64,000 nt of DNA, taken from positions 118,233,321-118,297,320 of the forward strand of contig CM070877.1 in the NCBI GenBank assembly GCA_036365515.1, in the 5' to 3' direction. A model generated the notes under the pieces. The model saw nothing but the letters and a program-made list of their open reading frames with translations. It made no database searches and was not told the DNA's origin. A program made the position numbers and the translations under genes. How positions within the stretch are numbered: the first letter of the stretch is position 1; every line of letters begins with the position of its first letter. Source of the stretch: Torymus aiolomorphi. Lineage: Eukaryota > Arthropoda > Insecta > Hymenoptera > Torymidae. Shown one piece after another: positions 57,784 to 64,000 of the stretch.

Positions 57784-58182
57784 TTAGTTTTGCGGGTCGA
57801 CCGCCGCGGTCACCGGCGCATTGCTTTTCAGAGGTTCCAGGAAGGCACGTATCTTGAATTTCATTTGGAGATATTTTGCACGATAGTTATCCGCCGTGGT
57901 CATTTCTTTCTGTATATCCTCGTCTGAAGTAGTTTCATCGTTCATGAACGCGTCGAGTATTTTACACTGTATACTCTCCAGCTCCGCCATTTTGTCTTCA
58001 AGTAACTGGAAAACGATTTCAACTCGCTCACGATCTACTTTTGTCTCTGCAAGACATTCGTTCAGCGCAGTAACTTGCTTCGTAAGAGCTGTACGAAGCA
58101 CCCTTTGTGACTTTTTCAATTTGTCCATTTTCGCGGTGTAACTGCACAAATATAACGATAAAACTTCGCACCGTCCTGTCAC
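57784..58182 (-). CDS. BEL/Pao Gag N-terminal coiled-coil part
   Basis: The likely start is the Met at about 58,128 (MDKLKKSQRVLRTALTKQ); the frame itself is open to 58,182. Long charged helices (ETKVDRERVEIVFQLLEDKM) predict coiled coil, usual for the BEL Gag N-terminus. One frame change around 57,775 separates it from the rest of Gag. Confidence 0.75.
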   Translation of the reverse strand: MTGRCEVLSLYLCSYTAKMDKLKKSQRVLRTALTKQVTALNECLAETKVDRERVEIVFQLLEDKMAELESIQCKILDAFMNDETTSDEDIQKEMTTADNYRAKYLQMKFKIRAFLEPLKSNAPVTAAVDPQN

Positions 58183-58192
58183 GGTCGCCAGA

Positions 58193-58489
58193 TGTTGATT
58201 TCAACGATCAAATTACAAAAAGAATACAGGGCGTGTGAGGTTTTCTGGGTGCAGGCACTTGAAATGACAACCAGACTCGTGAGGAAAAAATCAGCTTTAT
58301 ATCAATCCAAAGGGTTTTACAAGAGCTACTACTCGGGAGCTTGGAGACGTGCTCCTCACTCGTGCGATTCCCATCGCCAACTGACTTTCGAATTCAGTCC
58401 CCGCAAGAGGTGCTCACGATCGCTCTGTTTCTCGCTACGCTCGCGAATCAGTCCCGCCGAGACTCTATGTTTTCTCTCAATTTACAACA
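58193..58489 (-). repeat. BEL 5' LTR
   Basis: Length equal to the other LTR, followed on the coding strand by the primer-binding site. CCTAT flanks its outer side. Confidence 0.93.
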
Positions 58490-58494
58490 CCTAT

Positions 58495-59261
58495 AACTTT
58501 TGTATTTGACATTTTTGTGTAAAATCAAATCCTGTAAAGTAATAGCCAAAAATCGACTTTTTTAAATGTTTTCAGCTGTTTTTCGCTATTTTATCAAGAA
58601 AATATTGCTCCCAGAAAAGTATGCTACTCAAACTATGGACATGTTTTGCTTTATTTGGAAAAAATATTTTAAAAAAGCCTCTTCTCAAAACAGTAACCAT
58701 TTACTCTAGTAAAGTCTTAAAAACTATTTCAAGCAAAGAAAATAAAACTGGAAAAATGATCTTTAATTTGCTTGTTTTGGGATTGAAAAATATTGGTTTG
58801 TTCTAAAGTTATGAAAGTTTAAATTTGAGTAATAAAAAAGAACTGTTAAATGCCTAAAATTCGCTGTTTGAATTCATGTGTATTTTGGTACATTTTCGTT
58901 GCTCAATTTTAAACTTTCATAACTTTAGAACGAATCAATATTTTTCAATTCCGAAAAAAAGCTTTTTAAAAATCATTTTTTCTAGTTTTATTTTCTCTAC
59001 TTGAAATGGTATTTGAGACTTTGCAAGATTAAATGGATACGGTTCTAAGAAGCGGCTTTTTAAACAGATGTTTTCAAAATAAAGCAATGATGTGCATAAT
59101 TTAAGTTTTTTTTAGCGTTAGGGTCTAATATTGCAGCTTTCTTTATGTTTCTACGCCTAAAAATATATCCTAAAGTTTGAGCAGAATCGGTGATCCGAAT
59201 TCCTGACACTCTCCTGATAAGTACTAAATATAACATATTTACTTATAAGTATAAAAAGTAC
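58495..59261. repeat. AT-rich inverted repeat (fold-back-like)
   Basis: 58,630-58,835 pairs with 58,895-59,095 (TTCTAAAGTTATGAAAGTTT / AAACTTTCATAACTTTAGAA; AATAAAACTGGAAAAATGAT / inverse). The leading 58,495-58,560 sequence resembles 52,300-52,530, showing the BEL insertion split an older repeat. No gene. Confidence 0.65.
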
Positions 59262-59612
59262 AAGTTCCTAAAGCTCAGGTGAGATTCTCACGTAAGATCT
59301 CATCCAAATCTAATGGCTATGTTTAACATAAGTTAAAAATATTGTTATGAAAAATCAGGTGAGAATCTCACCTGAGAATATCATCTGAGATCTCATCTGA
59401 ATTTAATGGCTACGTTCCATATAAGTAAAAAATGATAATGAAAACTCATGTGAGAATCTCAGCTGAGATCTCATCTGAATTTAATGGCTAAGTTCCAAAA
59501 AAGTAAAAATTTTCTAAGGAAAACTCAGATGAGAATCTCACCTGAGATCTCACCTTAAAATTATGTTAACAAACGTCACATGAGATCTCACCTGAGATTT
59601 TTCAGTAGGGTT
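59262..59612. repeat. Tandem repeat of ~83 bp with GAGATCTCACCTGAGA palindromes
   Basis: Four units near 59,275, 59,357, 59,442 and 59,522 share GTGAGAATCTCACCTGAGAT and CATCTGAATTTAATGGCTA. Confidence 0.75.
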
Positions 59613-59795
59613 GTTATGAACTGCGTTTTCGCCAATCGCGCCGGCGTATCCTCGCTACACTACTCCAACCCGTCCTCATGCCCCACGGTATTTCCCTCAC
59701 TGCACCACGCGACATTTCCCTTCCCTCCACTTCTCGTGGCCGCCATAGCGTCGCGTTGATGTGGCATCATCCAAATTCTAAAGATTTGTGCCTTT

Positions 59796-60375
59796 TTGCA
59801 GATGTTCCCTATTAAGGTTAAGGCTACCGAGGAGAACGAGGTTCTCGTGGTTGACGACCAATCACCTATGCCGCCACCGCCGGTCTACTTTAACCCCATA
59901 TGGGAGGGGGGGGGGGCGGCGCCGCCGCCGCCACCGCCGCCCCCGGCACCAGAGAGGCAATTGGTTTTGGTGGCCGCGGCTCAGCAAGTCCTTGTCCTGC
60001 AAGAACCCATGCCTGGCGCCGCCGGTTTCTCAGACCGCTCGGGAGTATGAGCGCATCGAGAAGATATTGGCCGGACGAGTGGATAAGAGGAATCCGAGTG
60101 TCAGCCGGGTGGGGCATTGTGCCGCCGACATCCTCGTATCCCCCGGTGAAATGGAGTGGCGATGCCTGGCATGTTACAAGGATGCGGGCCCGGGGTGGAG
60201 AATTAAGAGGCTTCATGTAGTAGGCCTCTACACGGGCCTGAAGACCGAGAGGTGTAGGTGCGGCCGCAATCCTCACGTGGTGCAAAGCCTAAATAAATGT
60301 CGTTACTGCACCTACACCTACTACACTCATTCAAGCGACATTATGAGGGGTCTCATCTTTAAAGCCGCCGTCTGA
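59796..60375 (+). pseudogene. Unknown Cys-rich protein ORF, probably frameshifted
   Basis: The upstream frame (59,796-60,050) begins MFPIKVKATEENEVLVVDD and runs into Pro-rich low complexity (PPPPPPPPAPE) at a G/C-run. The downstream part continues in the frame of 59,788-60,375: YERIEKILAGRVD, GHCAADILVSPGEMEWRCLACYKDAG and CRCG...CRYC, a possible zinc-binding set of Cys pairs. Codon composition is GC-rich, unlike the neighbours, and AATAAA (about 60,400) follows. The ORF sits upstream of a polypurine tract and LTR-like sequence, so it may be the last gene of an LTR element. I do not recognise the family. Confidence 0.45.
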
Positions 60376-60644
60376 AGACAGTAAAAAGACAAAAATATAA
60401 TAAAGGGCGAATCAAAGAGAGAAGGAACTAACCAGAGAATTATAGATATTCTGTACCTTTTTTTTCTTTTTCTTTTATAAATAAATAAACGTATCTCTTT
60501 TATTTACATTTAGGTTGATTTCTACCCCTTCCCCCACATACACAAATACCGAAAGAAGGAGATTTCAGTCATTTTTCAAAAAAAAAAAAAAAAAGAGGGG
60601 AGAGGGGTTAGTTTAATTAAAAGCTCGAACCATGAGTTCGCGTT

Positions 60645-60662
60645 TTGAAAGAAGGGGGGGAC
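60645..60662 (+). promoter_or_regulatory. Polypurine tract before LTR
   Basis: TTGAAAGAAGGGGGGGAC directly precedes TGTTATGAAC, the arrangement expected upstream of a 3' LTR. Confidence 0.55.
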
Positions 60663-61961
60663 TGTTATGAACTTCGTTTGCGTAGCCGAGTCACGCAACG
60701 TAAGGGCAATTGTACAATGAAACCTCGACTATTCTAACCCTCGATAAAATTAATAATAAACTAAATAATTAGAAGCGTCCCCGTAACAATCTCAACCTAA
60801 AATTCCAATAGTAGAATTTATATAATAACTAGCAAACTAACCAAATTATAAACAAGTAATTAACAATAACTCGAATAGGAGCGATAATGAATTTATTAAC
60901 TAATTACCTTTAACGAATAGTAATTGCGCCCGTATAATTAAACTATCAATGGCAAGGTCAACGCGCAAACGAACAAATTGAGATTAGCAATAAAACTAAA
61001 TAAACAGTAGTAATCTGCGATTAAATTAATAACTATTTGGACAATAAATAATAATTACGTCATAATAATTAGCGATTCGATAAATAATGGCAGGCGTAAT
61101 AATAATTAATTAGGGAAGCTCGCTCGGGTAGGGAAAGCTCTGTTACAGGAGTCATCTTAAGGGCGATCGATAAGATGACAACAGGAGTGAGTCCAAGGAC
61201 GATCACCAGACGACAACAAGAATGACCTGAAGGTGAACGACAACAACAATATGGTCATCCTAACGGATGCCCACGAGTAAACACTTCCGAGAGGCGGAAG
61301 GCGTAAACACTTCCAAGAAGTGTTTACCAGTGAGGCACCCCCAGAGACAGCTGACAGTAAACAACAAGGGTCACCTCAAGGACAAGTCAACGGTTCAGCA
61401 GCGACAAACAATTCCCAGAGCCAGCGCGCAGTGGCGCGCAACGACCTAACGGCCCGAGCCGTCACCAACGACCAATTACGGACCAGCGGCACCCTACGCC
61501 ACTGGCGGGGGCAATCCACCACCCGCTGCCTATCATTCTCGACCCTATTTTCTGGTCAGGGGCCCCTCCACCACTACGCCTCCGACTTTGGAGTAGGGGA
61601 GGCCTCTGGAGCAACCTGGCGCCCTACAGCCTCTACACCATGCTGCCTCCTACCACCAACCTGAAGCTCCACCCACGACCAAGGATATAAAATGAGCCTC
61701 ACTGCCGGCGCCGAGTCAGTCGATACCAAGCACATGATAAGCTTCGTAGTTTATTCAATTGCACTAGTGAACGCACCCTGACCACGTCATAGTGTCAGTC
61801 TATATTGAATGATATTGAATCACGGTTCTAAAGTTCATTGTTTGTCAAAGTTAAGAAAGTTCTTAATTAATTCAATAAAATCAAGTTAAATCTAATTGGT
61901 CAACGCGGCGGCCATTGTAGAAATACCTTTCGACTAAAAGACCCCGACTCGGGTCGTAACA
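60663..61961 (+). repeat. Long LTR (1.3 kb) of an unidentified retroelement
   Basis: Termini TGTTATGAAC and GGTCGTAACA give TGTTA...TAACA inverted ends. A TATAAAA, a TCAGT initiator and AATAAA occur in the U3-R order. The partner LTR was not found; only a short TGTTATGAACTGCGTTTT match lies at 59,627. The small frames at 61,267-61,664 are probably not genes. Confidence 0.6.
61686..61720 (+). promoter_or_regulatory. Core promoter in LTR (TATA box plus initiator)
   Basis: TATAAAA at 61,686-61,692 and TCAGT at 61,716-61,720, with the initiator A 32 bp after the TATA start, a canonical arthropod spacing. AATAAA follows at 61,874. Confidence 0.6.
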
Positions 61962-62029
61962 GGGTATACTTCCGCGATACTAATAATAACCTAAGTCTAT
62001 TTACATTCCTCTCTTCAGTACATTGCTCG

Positions 62030-62165
62030 TTGGGATCTGACATGGAGGCGTGGCCAATATATACCTTAGCCATAGCCGTTCTGTACAGCGTTAAAGCGAG
62101 GATAGCTCTAATTCATGGCATCACCACGAGGGTCGCATGACCGATGTCAGAACACAAATCAAGGG
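62030..62165. repeat. Dispersed repeat, copy 2 of 3
   Basis: GCGTGGCCAATATATACC, TTAGCCATAGCC, CAGCGTTAAAGCG and CATCACCACGAGGGTCGCATGA; see 40,880-41,000. Confidence 0.65.
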
Positions 62166-62339
62166 TATAGTCCGTTATTACCTCGCCGTCGGTCGAGCCG
62201 TTCCGAAATAAGGCATGCCGTCTTGCCGCCGTGTTGTTGTCGACAACTGATTTCCGAACGTTCCGAAATCGTTCGGTTTTTGTTTAGTTGGCACCAGGAC
62301 TCCCGGCCCAGGAGTTGATGTAGGCTTATTGGAATCTGA

Positions 62340-62455
62340 GTATCTGACATGGGAGCGTGGCCAATATATATAGCTATACCTTAGCCATAGCCAACATAGC
62401 GCAGAAGTGCCTGTTCTATATCAGTGTTAAAGTGCGGCTAGCTCTATACAGGGTG
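62340..62455. repeat. Dispersed repeat, copy 3 of 3
   Basis: GCGTGGCCAATATATATAG, TACCTTAGCCATAGCCAACA and CAGTGTTAAAGTGCGGCTAG. It is followed at once by the TACAGGGTGTG end of the next element. Confidence 0.65.
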
Positions 62456-63010
62456 TGTCATTTTAATTGACGCATCCGAAAATTTAAAAGACGGCGTCTT
62501 CTAGAAAAAAATGATTCAAACAAAAGTTGTAGGGTACGGAGGGGGCCAACTGATAATGACCTTCACTTTGACCTTGAGGTCAAGGATTAAGGTCATTTTT
62601 GAAGGTCAAATAGATTTTTTGCATAGGAACCCCTACTTTTGACCCCGGAAATGGAAAGAGCGGCAAATTTTACGTTCAAATATGACCTTGACCCTAACTT
62701 CAAACCCAAAGGTCAGCATAATGTAAAGAAGGAAATCAGTCAATGCATACAAACATTTGGAAAACTACACAGCCTACACAAGAAAATATTTTGTACAAAA
62801 GCTGAGTGTAGGGGGGGAGGGGCAACTGACCATGATATTGATCTTCAGGTCAATATTAAGATGTGGCCTTGACATAGACGTCAAGATCCAGGATAAAGAT
62901 CGAAGAGATCCAAGAAGGACAGAGACCTATTCCAGCTTTACCCAGACACAACGACGAAGACGTGATAGGAAAGTATTTCGTTGGAGTGCTCAATTTTTCT
63001 AAGCCCCCTG
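62447..63010. repeat. Mariner-like terminus and repeat DNA
   Basis: TACAGGGTGTGTCATTTTAA is the type of end seen in insect mariner/Tc1 elements. Several TGACCTTGAGGTCAAGG and AGGTCA repeats follow (62,560-62,720). The element may belong with the transposase pseudogene at 63.3-64 kb, but no matching inverse end is inside the window. Confidence 0.4.
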
Positions 63011-63246
63011 CCTTTCACGTTCCGGAGTGCTTTCTGTTGTCGTGAGTCCTCTCGCCTCTCACGTTCCGGGGTGCTTTCTGTTGTCGTGAATTCCCTCGCC
63101 TCTCACGTTCCGGGATGCTTTCTGTTGCCGTAAGTCTCCTCGCCTCTCACGTTACAGGGTGCTTTCTGTTGTTATGAGTCCCCTCGCTTCTCACGTTCTG
63201 GGGTGCTTTCTGTTGTCGTGAGTCCCCTCGCCTCTCACGTTCCGGA
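63011..63246. repeat. 44-bp minisatellite, 5-6 units
   Basis: CCTCTCACGTTCC-type starts at 63,011, 63,055, 63,099, 63,143, 63,187 and 63,231, each followed by GGGGTGCTTTCTGTTGTCGT. Confidence 0.9.
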
Positions 63247-63299
63247 GTAATTTACTTTTTCAATATCAATCAATGTCAACCTCGTAATAGTTGTTTAAA

Positions 63300-64000
63300 G
63301 TTAGCACCATTAGCTTCGAGACATAAGTTGATTCTAATTTGAAAATTATCAAGTCTTCAGCAGTACGTTTCTTGGAATTGCCGCTCAAGCTTCTCTTATT
63401 CGATTTTTCATGTCTTCTCTTGTAGTTGGCGCTTCCTCATACACTTTATCTTTTATGAATCCCCACAAAAAAAAATCAAGCGATGTCATATCAGGTGATC
63501 GGGCAGGTCAAGAAACTGGACCTGCTCGTCCTATCCATCTTTGCGGATACATGTTATTCAAAAAGTTCCGCACGATTCGTGCATAATGCAGCTCTGCACC
63601 ATCCAATTGAACGTACATTCTTTGTCTCGTTGCCAAATCAACATTTTCAAGCATACCAGGTAAGTGCTCACTAAGCATCTCTCAAAAAATAACTCCTGTT
63701 ACATTTCTATCAAAAAAGTATGGGCCAATTAGATAACCATTCACGATGCCACACCAGACCATTAGACTCCAACGGTGTTGGTTATCAACTTGTCGATACC
63801 AATGAGGATTAACCTCTGAGTAATAATGGCAATTGTGTCTATTAAGTTCGCCGTTATTTTTGAAAGTAGCTTCATCGCTAAACATTACAAACCTAAAGAA
63901 GTCATGGTCCTCTTCAATTTTTCGTAAAGCCCAATTACAAAAATTTAAACGCTCTTGATGATCATTGGGAGTTAAGGCTTGCACTAATACTATGTGATAT
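63300..64000 (-). pseudogene. Tc1/mariner-like transposase, C-terminal part, off the window edge
   Basis: From the window end down: VQALTPNDHQERLNFCNWAL, FSDEATFKNNGELNRHN (second catalytic Asp), NQHRWSLMVWCGIVNGYLIG and PYFFDRNVTG, a TGA-type stop at 63,682, then VQLDGAELHYARIVRNFLN (third Asp region), WIGRAGPVS, another stop, PARSPDMTSLDFFLWGFIKDKVY. Order and spacing follow insect IS630-Tc1-mariner transposases. At least three stops make it inactive. The DNA-binding N-terminus lies beyond 64,000. Confidence 0.85.

Larger units (their letters stand above)
52559..58489 (-). mobile_element. BEL/Pao LTR retrotransposon, complete with both LTRs
   Basis: Two 297-bp LTRs, a 5-bp duplication CCTAT (52,554-52,558 and 58,490-58,494), a primer-binding site next to the 5' LTR (TGGCGACCGTGACAGG on the minus strand, tRNA identity not determined) and a purine tract AGGTGGGAGGA next to the 3' LTR. 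The gag-protease-RT-RNase H-integrase order with DUF1759/DUF1758/DUF5641-like regions is that of BEL/Pao. The LTRs differ at two positions by eye, so insertion was recent, yet the coding region has three in-frame stops and two frame changes. It split an older repeat whose halves lie at 52.3-52.55 and 58.5 kb. Confidence 0.95.

Noticed and set aside
61267..61664. Frames of 60 and 114 codons inside the long LTR
   Set aside because: No motifs; they lie in U3-like sequence upstream of the TATA box.
62560..62720. Nuclear-receptor response elements (repeated AGGTCA)
   Set aside because: They occur inside a dispersed transposon repeat; no evidence of regulatory use.

Overview
This window is insect-type nuclear DNA: AT-rich with CpG-rich islands, spliced genes with 50-100 bp GT-AG introns, and a transposon load (Polinton, BEL/Pao, Copia, non-LTR, hAT, pogo-like, Tc1/mariner-like, many TA- and TTAA-flanked MITEs) typical of arthropods. 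A hymenopteran is plausible, but nothing here proves it. I found no intact conserved host gene; nearly every coding segment belongs to a mobile element.

The centrepiece is a complete 17.0 kb Polinton/Maverick-type element (19,281-36,300) with a 6-bp target duplication (AGCAGT) and AGTAGTAGGGGC termini. It is atypical. Its inverted arms exceed 4 kb each and carry two identical copies of a two-gene cassette (a 176-aa exonuclease-like protein and a 96-aa possibly OB-fold protein), 180-bp subterminal repeats and a 2.3-2.4 kb array of 233-bp repeats. The 8.2 kb unique core holds a family B DNA polymerase (frame broken at five T-runs), a 5'-truncated chromo-integrase, a three-exon gene of unknown function, and a 64-residue reading frame that closely resembles the eIF2alpha-phosphatase-targeting domain of PPP1R15/GADD34. 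That domain can be joined in frame to the polymerase C terminus through an 88-bp GT-AG intron. No capsid, packaging ATPase or protease gene is present. The element inserted exactly at a codon boundary of a hAT-like transposase exon, whose two halves lie on either side.

Layout: 0-1.2 kb, broken RNase H-fold transposase; 1.2-8.7 kb, repeats, a fold-back element and MITEs; 8.8-9.7 kb, CpG-rich block; 9.8-11 kb, nested MITEs with a tRNA-like segment; 12.4-13.8 kb, 5'-truncated non-LTR retrotransposon; 14.5 kb, long hairpin; 15.6-18.7 kb, CpG-rich microsatellite tract, possibly a host promoter; 19.3-36.3 kb, Polinton; 36.3-37.9 kb, hAT pseudogene with a MITE in its intron; 38.8-39.3 kb, pogo-like transposase exon; 39.7-41.5 kb, dispersed repeats and a minisatellite; 41.6-44.3 kb, 5'-truncated Copia with 3' LTR; 44.7-48.0 kb, palindromes and fold-back elements; 48.4-49.9 kb, two repeats with tRNA-like heads; 49.9-51.3 kb, unexplained; 51.3-52.2 kb, second non-LTR remnant; 52.56-58.49 kb, complete BEL/Pao element with near-identical LTRs but several stops; 58.5-59.6 kb, repeats; 59.8-62.0 kb, 3' part of another LTR element with an unknown Cys-rich ORF; 62.0-64 kb, repeats, a 44-bp minisatellite and a Tc1/mariner-like pseudogene running off the window.

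Coordinates, motifs and splice sites were read by eye; family names rest on recognised motifs, not on searches.
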